Source: an uncultured Oscillospiraceae bacterium
GTDB lineage: Bacteria; Bacillota; Clostridia; Oscillospirales; Ruminococcaceae
NCBI GenBank assembly: GCA_904396495.1
Contig: CAJFOJ010000055.1
Location: 1 to 44,358, forward strand
Length of the DNA stretch: 44,358 nt
Direction of reading: 5' to 3'
The notes beneath the pieces are model-generated. The model saw only the letters and a program-made list of their open reading frames with translations. It did not search any database and was not told the DNA's origin. The position numbers and the translations under genes are program-made. This document shows, piece by piece, positions 33,825-41,577 of the stretch (the first letter of the stretch is position 1; each line of letters begins with the position of its first letter).

Positions 33825-33886
33825 AACCCTCCTTTTGCTTTTGGGGCGGTTGACAAACCTGTATCCATTCTAGCAAAAGGAGGGTT
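33825..33886 (-). promoter_or_regulatory. Stem that would sequester the tnpA ribosome-binding site
   Basis: AACCCTCCTTTTGCT (33825-33839) and AGCAAAAGGAGGGTT (33872-33886) are perfect 15-bp arms around a 32-nt loop. In the minus-strand transcript the arm next to the start codon contains AAAGGAGGG. The loop length equals that in the left copy (172-229), although the arm sequences differ at several positions. Confidence 0.65.
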
Positions 33887-33953
33887 CCTTGTATCTTAAG
33901 ATTTTTATTCTCACCAGCATAGCTGGTGGATTTTTTTGCTAAAGCTCTATTGA

Positions 33954-33982
33954 AAAAAGAACCAAAAAATCGGTTCCTTTTT
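33954..33982 (-). terminator. Terminator downstream of the DUF436 gene
   Basis: On the minus strand AAGGAACC and GGTTCTTT form a short stem with one mismatch, followed by T residues. It lies three bases after the stop codon at 33985. Confidence 0.6.
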
Positions 33983-33984
33983 CT

Positions 33985-34536
33985 TTATAACAGATTTTCG
34001 TTATAGTGAGCTCTCTCTCCACCTACAAATTTGGGCCGGGTCCTCGCCAAAATGATAGGCGCCTCCCCAATCTGTTTCACACTCACCCGAACCGGCACGG
34101 CAACCTCCTTTAAATGCATACCGATCAAGGTCCCGCCGATGTCCATTCCCGCAGAGGCCCGCAGATGTTCGACCATAACCGGATCTTCAAATTTTTGATA
34201 AGCCATCGTACCGAAGGCGCCTCCCGCGTGAGGATGAGGAACCACGTTAACTTCGGAAAGGCCGCACTGAATTGCGGCATCCCGCTCGATGACCAAAGAG
34301 CGGTTTAGGTGCTCACAACACTGCGCCGCAAGGTATAGCCCCCTCTCGCTAAGAATCGCCATAAGGGCATCAAAAACCGCACCTGCCGCCTCCATACTGC
34401 TACAGGTTCCAATTTTCTGCCCCACAATTTCGCTGGAGCTACATCCGACTACCACAATATCTCCTTTTCTAAGCTTTGCCACTTCCAACAGCTCAGTAAG
34501 CGCCTTACTGGTTTCCTCTCTGATTTGCTCGATCAT
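33985..34536 (-). CDS. ywlG: DUF436/TIGR01440 family protein (YwlG-like)
   Basis: This 183-residue conserved protein is of unsettled function. VVVGCSSSEIVGQKIGTCSS, AAQCCEHLNRSLVIER, NVVPHPHAGGAFGT and GMDIGGTLIGMHL are the hallmark segments of the family typified by B. subtilis YwlG. The conserved Cys/His residues hint at an enzyme, but no activity is established as far as I know. The start at 34536 (MIEQIREE) is one base after the mutY stop. The longer reading to 34620 overlaps mutY and has no ribosome-binding site. Co-transcription with mutY is likely. Confidence 0.9.
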   Translation of the reverse strand: MIEQIREETSKALTELLEVAKLRKGDIVVVGCSSSEIVGQKIGTCSSMEAAGAVFDALMAILSERGLYLAAQCCEHLNRSLVIERDAAIQCGLSEVNVVPHPHAGGAFGTMAYQKFEDPVMVEHLRASAGMDIGGTLIGMHLKEVAVPVRVSVKQIGEAPIILARTRPKFVGGERAHYNENLL

Positions 34537-34537
34537 T

Positions 34538-35641
34538 CTAAGCCATCCCTTTCTCTGCATAATCCAAAAGCTGTTTTTTAAAGGGAGCGAAAGCCCCCGG
34601 TACGGCATAGGTTGTCTCAAGCTGCTGCAACGACACCAAAACCGTTTGGTTCCATTGAGCCCTTCGACAAACGGCCAAAAAACCCGTCATATGCCATTCG
34701 ATGTGGGTAAAAATATGTTTTGCCTCTTTGAGAGAGTAAAGTTTCAGCAGCTCATTTCCATTTTTACGCAACAGCGATTCGGCCTGTGTTCTTCCCAGTC
34801 TTCCCGGAAGATTTGGAAACTCCCACAACCCGGCTAAGAGTCCTTTCTCTGTCCGTTTATGCAGCAGTACTCCTTCAGAGGTACAAATGACAAATACCGT
34901 TTTTTCTTCTATTCGGCGGGCCCTTTTGGCGGATTTAACCGGAAGAACCATCTGATTTCCTTCCCGAAAGGCGGTACACAAATGGGAAAGTGGGCAGCTT
35001 CCACATAACGGGACGCCATTAGGCAGACAGACGCCCGCCCCTAAATCCATCACCGCCTGATTAAAATCCCCCGGGCAATTCTGAGGGATAATTTCAAGTA
35101 AAATTTCCCGAAACGCCTTTTTAACAGAAGGAGAGGCAATATCCGACTCACATCCCAACATCCTTGAAAAGACCCGGAGTACATTTCCATCCACTGCGGG
35201 AACCGGTTCCCCAAAGGCAATGGAAGCAATCGCTCCCGCCGTATATTCCCCGATTCCGCACAAGTCCAAAAGGAGTTCATAAGACGGCGGCAATTTTCCA
35301 TCATACTGTTGTTGCACCTGTATGGCAGCTTTGTGCAGGTTGCGCACCCTGGAGTAATACCCCAGCCCCTCCCACAATTTGTGAAGCTGCTCCTCTGACG
35401 CACACGCCAAAGACGGGATATCAGGCAAGGCCTCCACAAATCGCCGAAAATAAGGTAAAACGGCTTCTACCCGGGTCTGCTGGAGCATCACTTCCGAAAG
35501 CCACACCCAGTACGGCGTCGGATTGCTGCGCCAAGGCAGGGTTCGGGCGTGTATATCGTACCACGATAAAAGAGGGACGATGGCGCTCCTCAACAGTCCC
35601 ATCGCCTCGTAGTCGGACATGGGCAGCTCCAATTTTTCCAT
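34538..35641 (-). CDS. mutY: A/G-specific adenine DNA glycosylase MutY
   Basis: This 367-residue repair enzyme removes adenine opposite 8-oxoguanine. The catalytic Glu is in SEVMLQQT and the catalytic Asp is in VDGNVLRVFSRM. The helix-hairpin-helix is LDLCGIGEYTAGAIASIAF. The iron-sulfur cluster ligands read CLPNGVPLCGSCPLSHLC, spaced C-x7-C-x2-C-x5-C, one residue more than in E. coli. A C-terminal NUDIX-like domain (from about 235) should recognise 8-oxoG. The start at 35641 (MEKLELP) follows AAGGCGG. ATG 35659 and ATG 35620 are alternatives. A promoter lies 38 nt upstream. Confidence 0.93.
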   Translation of the reverse strand: MEKLELPMSDYEAMGLLRSAIVPLLSWYDIHARTLPWRSNPTPYWVWLSEVMLQQTRVEAVLPYFRRFVEALPDIPSLACASEEQLHKLWEGLGYYSRVRNLHKAAIQVQQQYDGKLPPSYELLLDLCGIGEYTAGAIASIAFGEPVPAVDGNVLRVFSRMLGCESDIASPSVKKAFREILLEIIPQNCPGDFNQAVMDLGAGVCLPNGVPLCGSCPLSHLCTAFREGNQMVLPVKSAKRARRIEEKTVFVICTSEGVLLHKRTEKGLLAGLWEFPNLPGRLGRTQAESLLRKNGNELLKLYSLKEAKHIFTHIEWHMTGFLAVCRRAQWNQTVLVSLQQLETTYAVPGAFAPFKKQLLDYAEKGMA

Positions 35642-35678
35642 TCTACACCGCCTTTTCATGATTCTTTCTTCTATTTTA

Positions 35679-35707
35679 ATTATAGTGCGATATAAACAAA
35701 GTCGCAA
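35679..35707 (-). promoter_or_regulatory. Promoter of mutY
   Basis: On the minus strand TTGCGA (35707-35702), a 17-nt spacer and TATAAT (35684-35679). It implies a short leader. Confidence 0.65.
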
Positions 35708-35758
35708 GCCCCGAAAATTACAGGGCCTGCAACAGCATCCTCTTCTGTGAATCGATAC

Positions 35759-36295
35759 TCATCCGGTAAACTCATATCCCAACGCAACCGCCTTTAAATT
35801 TTTCTTAAGCATCTGAACCTTGGAAGAAGGCACGGTGTCATTTACCGCCTGGAAAAGTGTTTGTATTGAAGTAAATCCGCTGACCTTTGTCAGATAGCCC
35901 AGCATCAACATATTCGCCAATCCATTAAGGCCGTTTTGTTGAGCCATAACTGTTGCGGGAATTGTGCAGAAGTGCACATCCTCTCGCGGACAAGGCAAAT
36001 CCACCAGAGAACTGTCCACAAAAACCGTCCCATCCGGTTGGACGGCACTTATAAACTTTTCAAAGGATGGCCGGTTAAATGCCACAAATAGGTTGGGGGC
36101 TAACACAATAGGACATCCGATTTCCCGCTCATCGATACAGACCGAACAATTGGCTGTCCCACCCCGCATCTCCGGTCCGTAGGATGGAAGCCAGGACACA
36201 TGTTTTCCGTCAATCATCGCCGTAGCAGCTGCCACTTTTCCCATAAAAAGGATCCCCTGCCCGCCGAATCCGGCCAAAAGCATTTGTACATTCAT
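35759..36295 (-). CDS. 2-oxoacid:ferredoxin oxidoreductase, gamma subunit
   Basis: This 178-residue subunit corresponds to the gamma domain of pyruvate/2-oxoglutarate/branched-chain 2-oxoacid:ferredoxin oxidoreductases. LAGFGGQGILFMGKVAAATA at the N-terminus, WLPSYGPEMRGGTANCSVCI and the segment NGLANMLMLG are typical. The start at 36295 forms an ATGA overlap with the beta-subunit stop. A longer frame to 36397 reads through that gene. It is the last gene of the operon delta-alpha-beta-gamma. No clear terminator follows in the 50 nt before the mutY promoter. Confidence 0.93.
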   Translation of the reverse strand: MNVQMLLAGFGGQGILFMGKVAAATAMIDGKHVSWLPSYGPEMRGGTANCSVCIDEREIGCPIVLAPNLFVAFNRPSFEKFISAVQPDGTVFVDSSLVDLPCPREDVHFCTIPATVMAQQNGLNGLANMLMLGYLTKVSGFTSIQTLFQAVNDTVPSSKVQMLKKNLKAVALGYEFTG

Positions 36296-37044
36296 TCCCC
36301 CGCCTCCCCTGTCCGGTCTAAAAAGTTTCCCAACGGATAGTATGGGATCATCTGATCTTTGAGCCAGGAAAGCGCTTCCACCGGCGTCAATCCCCAATTA
36401 GTGGGGCATGTTGACAAAACTTCCACAATGGAAAAGCCCTTTTTGGCTATCTGTGTTTGAAAGGCTTTTTTGATGGCGGCCTTGGCCTTTTTAATATGGG
36501 GCACATCGTGAACTGCCACCCGCTCGGCAAAGGCGACGCCATCTAAGGTGGACAGCATTTCACACACCCTAATTGGGTATCCAGCGATCGCCGTATCCCT
36601 TCCGTAAGGAGTGGTCTGGGTCACCTGCCCCGGCAGGGTTGTGGGTGCCATTTGACCTCCAGTCATACCGTAAATAGCATTGTTTACGAATATGATGGTG
36701 ATGTTTTCCCCTCGGGTTGCAGCATGTACGGTCTCCGCAGTCCCTATTGCCGCCAAATCACCGTCCCCCTGATAGGTAAAGACAATACAACTCGGGTGAA
36801 CCCGTTTTATGCCGGTAGCCACCGCTGGAGCGCGTCCATGAGGCGCCTCCACCATGTCGCAATTAAAGTAATCGTAAGCCATCACGGCGCATCCCACCGG
36901 TGCTACACCGATAGAGTCCCCTAAGATTCCCAATTCCTCCAGAGACTCTCCCACCAGGCGGTGAATAATTCCATGGGTACAGCCCGGGCAATAATGGGTC
37001 TCTTTGTCGGTAAGTCCCTTTGTTTTCTCAAATACAACAGACAT
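36292..37044 (-). CDS. 2-oxoacid:ferredoxin oxidoreductase, beta (TPP-binding) subunit
   Basis: This 250-residue subunit binds thiamine diphosphate and the proximal 4Fe-4S cluster. CPGC lies at 19-22. The TPP motif begins GDGD at 93-96 and ends with VNNAIYGMTGGQ. Further typical sequences are APVGCAVMAYDYF and EAPHGRAPAVATGIKR. The start at 37044 (MSVVFEKTKG) follows AAGGAA. The longer frame to 37251 lies over the alpha gene. In this family the four-subunit, alpha-before-beta arrangement with a short ferredoxin is usual for the Vor/Kor branch. The substrate (2-oxoisovalerate or 2-oxoglutarate) cannot be settled by eye. Confidence 0.94.
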   Translation of the reverse strand: MSVVFEKTKGLTDKETHYCPGCTHGIIHRLVGESLEELGILGDSIGVAPVGCAVMAYDYFNCDMVEAPHGRAPAVATGIKRVHPSCIVFTYQGDGDLAAIGTAETVHAATRGENITIIFVNNAIYGMTGGQMAPTTLPGQVTQTTPYGRDTAIAGYPIRVCEMLSTLDGVAFAERVAVHDVPHIKKAKAAIKKAFQTQIAKKGFSIVEVLSTCPTNWGLTPVEALSWLKDQMIPYYPLGNFLDRTGEAGE

Positions 37045-37066
37045 CTTTTTTCCTTTCTGTTTCCGC

Positions 37067-38122
37067 TCAGGAAACGCCGGCCATTTTCCGAATAGCCCCG
37101 AGCACTTCGTCCGGTGTCGGCACCACCCCTCCTGTGTGCCCCACAAACTCCACCGGGCAACGACCGTTGACTGCAAGGCGCACGTCTTCCACCATCTGCC
37201 CCATGCTGAGTTCCACGCACAAAACCCCACATAATTCCTGAAAGGCTGCAAACTCTGTCTTAGGAAAAGGCCAAAGGGTAATAGGACGAATGAGTCCTAC
37301 TTTTATCCCCTCTTCCCTTGCCGCCAATACCGCGGTTTTAGCCACTCGTGCGGCGATGCCGTAAGCCGTTACCCCGTATTCAGCGCCCTCCATCAAAAAG
37401 CTCTCCGCCATCGTCTCCTTCTCTTCGATGAGGCGATACCGATCAAATCGATCTAAAATCGTCTGTTCCAATTCAGACGGATTCAGGTAAAGCGAATTCA
37501 CGATGTTTGGTGGCCTTTTATTTTTGTGCCCGGTCAACGCCCAGGGCTTTTGATGCTCCTGATATTCGCCTTTTGAAAACTCCACTGGCTCCATCATCTG
37601 CCCCAACATTCCATCCGCTAAAATCATGGCCGGCATCCGGTATTCCTCAGCCAAATCAAAGGCCTTCCCCATAAGATCGACGATTTCCTGAATGGACGAC
37701 GGCGCCAATACCAGGGCGTGTCCATCTCCATGGCCCAGCGCTCGGGTGGCCTGCCAATAATCGGACTGGGACGGCTGAATCCCACCAAGTCCTGGACCGC
37801 CCCGCATCACGTTGACGATGACGCAAGGAAGATCTGACCCAATGATGTAGGAAATCCCCTCGGTTTTCAAGCTGATTCCGGGAGAGGACGACGAAGTCAT
37901 CGCTCGGGCCCCTGCAGCGGCTGCGCCGAGTACCATATTGATCGCTGCGACTTCGCTCTCTGCTTGCAGATAAGTCCCTCCGATTTTTGGCATCTGTTTT
38001 GCCATATATGCCGCCACCTCGGTCTGAGGAGTGATGGGATAGCCAAAAAAATGCCGGCACCCTGCCCGAATGGCTGCTTCTGCCAACGCTTCATTTCCTT
38101 TCATCAGAAACTTTTTTCCCAT
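37067..38122 (-). CDS. vorB: 2-oxoacid:ferredoxin oxidoreductase, alpha subunit (VorB/KorA-like)
   Basis: This 351-residue pyrimidine-binding subunit is recognised by FGYPITPQTEVAAYMAKQMP, AESEVAAINMVLGAAAAGAR, TSSSSPGISLKTEGISYIIG and RGGPGLGGIQPSQSDYWQA. Clostridial proteins with this architecture are usually called 3-methyl-2-oxobutanoate dehydrogenase subunit VorB. The complex oxidatively decarboxylates a 2-oxoacid to acyl-CoA and reduces ferredoxin, or runs in reverse. The ATG at 38122 has the better spacing to GGAGGG. ATG 38125 is the alternative. It overlaps the ferredoxin subunit gene by 32 nt. Confidence 0.92.
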   Translation of the reverse strand: MGKKFLMKGNEALAEAAIRAGCRHFFGYPITPQTEVAAYMAKQMPKIGGTYLQAESEVAAINMVLGAAAAGARAMTSSSSPGISLKTEGISYIIGSDLPCVIVNVMRGGPGLGGIQPSQSDYWQATRALGHGDGHALVLAPSSIQEIVDLMGKAFDLAEEYRMPAMILADGMLGQMMEPVEFSKGEYQEHQKPWALTGHKNKRPPNIVNSLYLNPSELEQTILDRFDRYRLIEEKETMAESFLMEGAEYGVTAYGIAARVAKTAVLAAREEGIKVGLIRPITLWPFPKTEFAAFQELCGVLCVELSMGQMVEDVRLAVNGRCPVEFVGHTGGVVPTPDEVLGAIRKMAGVS

Positions 38123-38345
38123 CATTTTCCCTCCCTTTTTCCCTTATAACAGTAATAGCGCAGTCTGGGCATATCATGGCACAGATGGCGCAACCGATAC
38201 ATTTTTCCGGATGAACCGGTTTAGAAGGCATATACCCCTTTTTATTGAGGTTCTTTTGGTTCAGCTCCAGCACCTTTTTCGGGCAACTATAAACGCAGAG
38301 GCCGCAGCCTTTACACCGGTCTGGATCTATAATGACTTTTGGCAT
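38091..38345 (-). CDS. 2-oxoacid:ferredoxin oxidoreductase, delta subunit (2[4Fe-4S] ferredoxin)
   Basis: This 84-residue subunit has two complete cluster motifs, CKGCGLCVYSCP and CIGCAICAMICP. They are separated by NQKNLNKKGYMPSKPVHPEK, the spacing typical of the delta chain of four-subunit 2-oxoacid oxidoreductases. It passes electrons to external ferredoxin. The start at 38345 (MPKVIIDPDRC) follows AAGGAAG. The longer frame to 38453 reads into the ATPase gene upstream. The basic tail overlaps the alpha-subunit start. Confidence 0.95.
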   Translation of the reverse strand: MPKVIIDPDRCKGCGLCVYSCPKKVLELNQKNLNKKGYMPSKPVHPEKCIGCAICAMICPDCAITVIREKGRENDGKKVSDERK

Positions 38346-38362
38346 AATGCTTCCTTTCTTCC

Positions 38363-39040
38363 TTATAATATCTTCTGCTCCCAAGGCTTTTTGACATATA
38401 TCTGAACAGGATATGCCATCGGGATTTCTAATTGTGCTGCCTTTTCTCGCCAAAACGTTGTCGCCGCCAACGGCAAACCGGTCATTTGACAGATTTTTTC
38501 CGCAAAAGGCAAAGATGTTAAAATATCCCTTGCAGTTGTCTCCGTGCCCAGATTCGAGTTGTTGACAATCTGGGTCGTTCGCAGACGGGAAGCCACTTGA
38601 ATTCCGTCTAAAAGACTTACGGCATCTTGAGATATCGCTGTTCCCAATCGATATTGATTTATCACATAAAACATATCGTAGTCCATCCTCTGAATGAGAT
38701 TAGCGTATCTTCCCAAAGCAATCGCTCCCGTGTCATCCCCGCCTACATCCACAATAACAGTTATATTTTCATCACAAAGCAAAGGCTTTATCTCCGGAGG
38801 CAGAGCGGGGATATCCAGATTGCTTCTCGCATATAAAGGCGCTGCCAATTGGATGCCATGTTGATCAAACATCTCTTTAAAGTCCGAGGTTCTAAAATAG
38901 GGGTTCACAATATCCAAATCAATAATAGCCACTTTTATGCCTTTGCTGGACAAATCCATTGCCATATTGACCGCCAGATTGGTCTTTCCACTTCCATAAT
39001 GGCCCACAATCACGTTCAGCCTTTTTTCGACAAAAAACAT
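38363..39040 (-). CDS. MinD/CobQ-like P-loop ATPase preceding the oxidoreductase genes
   Basis: This 225-residue cytoplasmic protein has a P-loop at 13-20 (GHYGSGKT), a Walker A' region VAIIDLDIVNPYFRT and VIVDVGGDDTGAIALGRY as Walker B/switch II. This places it in the SIMIBI (MinD/ParA/CobQ) class. It lacks the deviant-lysine KGG of MinD proper. It lies 17 nt before the ferredoxin subunit gene, so it is in the same operon. That suggests a role in assembly or metal/cofactor loading of the oxidoreductase, which is inference from context. The ATG at 39040 follows GGAGGAAG. Confidence 0.85.
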   Translation of the reverse strand: MFFVEKRLNVIVGHYGSGKTNLAVNMAMDLSSKGIKVAIIDLDIVNPYFRTSDFKEMFDQHGIQLAAPLYARSNLDIPALPPEIKPLLCDENITVIVDVGGDDTGAIALGRYANLIQRMDYDMFYVINQYRLGTAISQDAVSLLDGIQVASRLRTTQIVNNSNLGTETTARDILTSLPFAEKICQMTGLPLAATTFWREKAAQLEIPMAYPVQIYVKKPWEQKIL

Positions 39041-39163
39041 GCTTCCTCCAATGATATACTATATTTACTAGCGTCTTTTATTGTACCATTAGATGGCCTT
39101 TAACAGTAGAGCATTTTTTTAAGCTTCTATGACTATTTTATATCCGACGATCCAATACATAAC

Positions 39164-39195
39164 AAAAAACTGTGGACAGCATTTTCTGTCCACAG
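39164..39195 (-). terminator. Terminator of spo0A
   Basis: On the minus strand CTGTGGACAG and CTGTCCACAG form a perfect 10-bp stem with a 6-nt loop, followed by TTTTTTG. It lies 43 nt after the spo0A stop. Confidence 0.9.
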
Positions 39196-39237
39196 CCTTT
39201 TGTGCAATGTTTTTAATACCGAACTCGGCTTACCGAC

Positions 39238-40047
39238 TCACTTCCTGGATTGAAATAAATCGGCGGCATCGCCATGAGTCAAGCGAATCTGCATTCTGAT
39301 TTTATCGGCAATCATGGCAATAAATTCAGAATTGGTGGGCTTTCCGCGGCTATTTTGGATGGTGTATCCAAAATAGGAGTTCAACACATCCACATCGCCG
39401 CGATCCCAAGCTACTTCAATGGCATGACGGATGGCTCTTTCCACCCTGGAAGCAGTGGTTCCGAATTTCTTGGCAACTAGAGGGTATAGTTGTTTGGTTA
39501 CAGAGTTCATCATCGCGGTATCTTGAACTGACAGAAGAATGGCCTCTCTCAAATAATGATACCCTTTGATGTGTGCCGGCACACCAATTTGATGGATGAT
39601 ACCTGTGATATTGACCTCGAGTTGCTGCAGCGTAATTTCTCCATGCTGTTTGGAAGGATTCGATTCCTCCTCATTGGAAACGCCACACATCAGATCAATC
39701 TGATCAAGTAAAACTGAAATTTCGAAGGGCTCCAGCATATAATAGCAGTGTGGATTTTCCATAATCTGCTTTTCGACAATGCCATTGTTAAATGCGGAAG
39801 TAACAATAAACATAGGAATGTTGTCGTTACCTTTCAACGCATTTAAAACATGGACTGCGTCAATGCTGGTCATCAATGTACTCATGACGACCAAATCAGG
39901 ATGCTCCTGCTCAATTAAATTGAGGATCTGAGCTCCGTCCCGTTTCGTCAGAATAACATCGTATCCCTTCTCTTTCAGTCTGTTCTGATAGATCATTCCA
40001 AAATCAGATGATTCGTCGCCAATCAGAACTTTTTTCCGGTTGTCCAA
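39238..40047 (-). CDS. spo0A: Spo0A-type sporulation regulator with a degenerate receiver domain
   Basis: This 269-residue protein aligns without gaps to B. subtilis Spo0A over the receiver. The DNA-binding domain (about 142-262) is intact and diagnostic: [40 protein letters not shown] and [10 protein letters not shown]. The receiver (1-120) has lost key residues. Position 56, the phospho-acceptor Asp, is Ser (VVMSTLM). Position 106, the invariant Lys, is Glu (YYMLEPFE). Position 10 is Gly, although Asp11 remains. Position 84 is Ser. It should therefore not accept phosphate in the usual way. The gene follows spoIVB, the classic clostridial order, and has its own sigma-A promoter and a strong terminator. 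The start follows AGGAGG. Confidence 0.95.
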   Translation of the reverse strand: MDNRKKVLIGDESSDFGMIYQNRLKEKGYDVILTKRDGAQILNLIEQEHPDLVVMSTLMTSIDAVHVLNALKGNDNIPMFIVTSAFNNGIVEKQIMENPHCYYMLEPFEISVLLDQIDLMCGVSNEEESNPSKQHGEITLQQLEVNITGIIHQIGVPAHIKGYHYLREAILLSVQDTAMMNSVTKQLYPLVAKKFGTTASRVERAIRHAIEVAWDRGDVDVLNSYFGYTIQNSRGKPTNSEFIAMIADKIRMQIRLTHGDAADLFQSRK

Positions 40048-40082
40048 TACAAAAACCTCCTAACAATTTTATCACACGAGTT

Positions 40083-40111
40083 ATTCTAGCACCTTTCGTC
40101 CGGATTTTCAA
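40083..40111 (-). promoter_or_regulatory. Sigma-A promoter of spo0A
   Basis: On the minus strand TTGAAA (40111-40106), a 17-nt spacer and TAGAAT (40088-40083) lie about 36 nt upstream of the start. I found no convincing sigma-H promoter or TGTCGAA-type 0A box in the 239-nt intergenic region. Confidence 0.7.
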
Positions 40112-40286
40112 TAGTAAAACTTAAGGATTTTTATATTTGGTTATTGTGTTAAATAATTAATTACAAAGTTGTGAATATCGTGCGCGAATACTGTCGTATT
40201 ATGTCTAATACTTATTAAAATGGAAAAAAGATAAAAAATTAAATTCCCTTTACTTCCAAAAATGTGAGAAAATTCGCAAAAAAGTG

Positions 40287-41519
40287 TTAAAATCCTGCAG
40301 CGGATTCTGTATCAAGATCTGCAAAGTTTTCCATCATGTTTTCTGCAAAAATACCATATCCCCTCTGTGGATCGTTCACAAAGACATGTGTCACCGCTCC
40401 CACAAGTTTGCCGTTTTGGATGATGGGGCTTCCGCTCATTCCCTGGACGATGCCTCCAGTTGCTTCCAAAAGATCCGGGTCGGTAATTTTAATAACCATG
40501 TTTTTGGTAGGGGAGTGGTCGTTTAAATTGACCTTCTCAATTTCAATGTCATAAACTTGAGGTTTGGTTCCGGAAATGGTAGTATAAATTTGCGCTGGCC
40601 CAGTTTGGACATCCTGCTTGAGGCAAACCGGTATTGGATCGTGATCCACTGGTTTGCTTTTTAATTGACCGTAAACCCCAGTTTCATTATTGGTGTACAA
40701 TTCTCCTACAACTGAATGGGATAAAAAAGTCCCCCTGAGTTCTCCCGGCGTTCCGGCAGTTCCTTTTACAACGTCTAAAATAGTGACGGGGACAACTTCC
40801 CCGCTGGAAAGAGGAAGGGGTTCCCCTATATCGATATCGCATACCGCATGTCCCAGGCCCCCAAAATCGCCGGTAACAGGATCATAAAGAGTGACGGTCC
40901 CAATACCAGCTGAACTGTCCCGCACCCAAATGCCACATTTATATGCACCATCACTAATACTTTTTACCGGTACAATGGATAAGCTCATTTCCTGCCCGTC
41001 CCGAATGAGACGGAGGGTGGCCTTCTCCCCATTTGTATGATTAATTCTCTCGGACAGCTCTGTATAAGAGGATACCTCATGGTCATCCACCGACAAAATA
41101 ATATCGCCTTTTTCCACTCCCGCACTTTGAGCCGGATTGGCGCTGCCGGTTTCGGTGTCAATCGGAGTGAGACCGACCACAACCACCCCGGCAGTGAGCA
41201 TTTTCAGGCCAAAGGGAGTTCCACAGGGAACGGCATACCGTTCTTCCGTTTGATGAAGATAGGTGGTTTTCACTGGGATAATTCCCAAAAGCTTTAGGTT
41301 GACGGCCTTTGTAGCAGAAGTATTTGCCTCTGCGCGGACTTCTTTTGCATTGCCCACCTCTTCCACCGTCACCTGGCTGTGTTGATAAATTTTAAATTCT
41401 TGGTCGCCATATACAAAAAAACTATCCGGTATATCCTGATTTAAATAAGTAACAAAACTCATAATAAAAATTGTAAATATGCTGGCAAAAAGAGTCGTCG
41501 TCTGAATTACCTTTCTCAT
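40287..41519 (-). CDS. spoIVB: SpoIVB peptidase (S55 family, sigma-K checkpoint protease)
   Basis: This 410-residue protein is secreted by the forespore to trigger pro-sigma-K processing in B. subtilis. It has an N-terminal membrane anchor (about 8-24) and a PDZ domain near 100-185 (SAGVEKGDIILSVDDHEVSS). The S55 peptidase domain follows, with the catalytic His in FGGLGHAVCDID and the catalytic Ser in GMSGSPIIQNGKLVGAVTH. Both catalytic residues are present, so it should be active. It is the upstream neighbour of spo0A. The ATG at 41519 has AAAGGA 11 bases upstream. A perfect 16-bp inverted repeat lies in the leader. Confidence 0.95.
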   Translation of the reverse strand: MRKVIQTTTLFASIFTIFIMSFVTYLNQDIPDSFFVYGDQEFKIYQHSQVTVEEVGNAKEVRAEANTSATKAVNLKLLGIIPVKTTYLHQTEERYAVPCGTPFGLKMLTAGVVVVGLTPIDTETGSANPAQSAGVEKGDIILSVDDHEVSSYTELSERINHTNGEKATLRLIRDGQEMSLSIVPVKSISDGAYKCGIWVRDSSAGIGTVTLYDPVTGDFGGLGHAVCDIDIGEPLPLSSGEVVPVTILDVVKGTAGTPGELRGTFLSHSVVGELYTNNETGVYGQLKSKPVDHDPIPVCLKQDVQTGPAQIYTTISGTKPQVYDIEIEKVNLNDHSPTKNMVIKITDPDLLEATGGIVQGMSGSPIIQNGKLVGAVTHVFVNDPQRGYGIFAENMMENFADLDTESAAGF

Positions 41520-41538
41520 TTTATGAACATTCCTTTCT

Positions 41539-41577
41539 AAGGTGTATTTTTAATATTTTAAATTAAAAATACACCTT
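41539..41577 (-). promoter_or_regulatory. Perfect 16-bp inverted repeat upstream of spoIVB
   Basis: AAGGTGTATTTTTAAT (41539-41554) and ATTAAAAATACACCTT (41562-41577) flank a 7-nt centre, 20 nt upstream of the spoIVB start codon. It is A/T-rich, lacks a T-run tail, and could be an operator or a leader stem. The rest of 41578-41865 shows no convincing gene. It is A/T-rich, with an unsupported 65-codon frame at 41609-41806. Confidence 0.5.

Larger units (their letters stand above)
33295..33930 (-). mobile_element. Decayed IS200/IS605-like element (right copy)
   Basis: The element is bounded by an end hairpin at 33299-33319 (ACCACGC, GTTAAAT, GCGTGGT) and another at 33912-33928 (CACCAGC, ATA, GCTGGTG). 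It contains a minus-strand tnpA relic (33426-33819). A perfect 10-bp hairpin follows the tnpA stop (33399-33408/33414-33423). A perfect 15-bp stem (33825-33839/33872-33886) covers the ribosome-binding site. The total length, about 0.64 kb, is slightly under the roughly 0.7 kb of IS200. It sits between the convergent winged-helix gene and the DUF436 gene. Exact termini and the target tetranucleotide are not resolved. Confidence 0.65.

Noticed and set aside
33578-33868. 96-residue minus-strand frame as an intact small protein
   Set aside because: Its middle is a fragment of an IS200 transposase. The matching start and end lie in other frames, so it is part of a pseudogene.
35020-35060. Unusual C-x7-C spacing of the MutY iron-sulfur ligands
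   Set aside because: The one-residue longer spacing with PNG between the first two cysteines seems usual for clostridial MutY, so it is not evidence of an altered enzyme.
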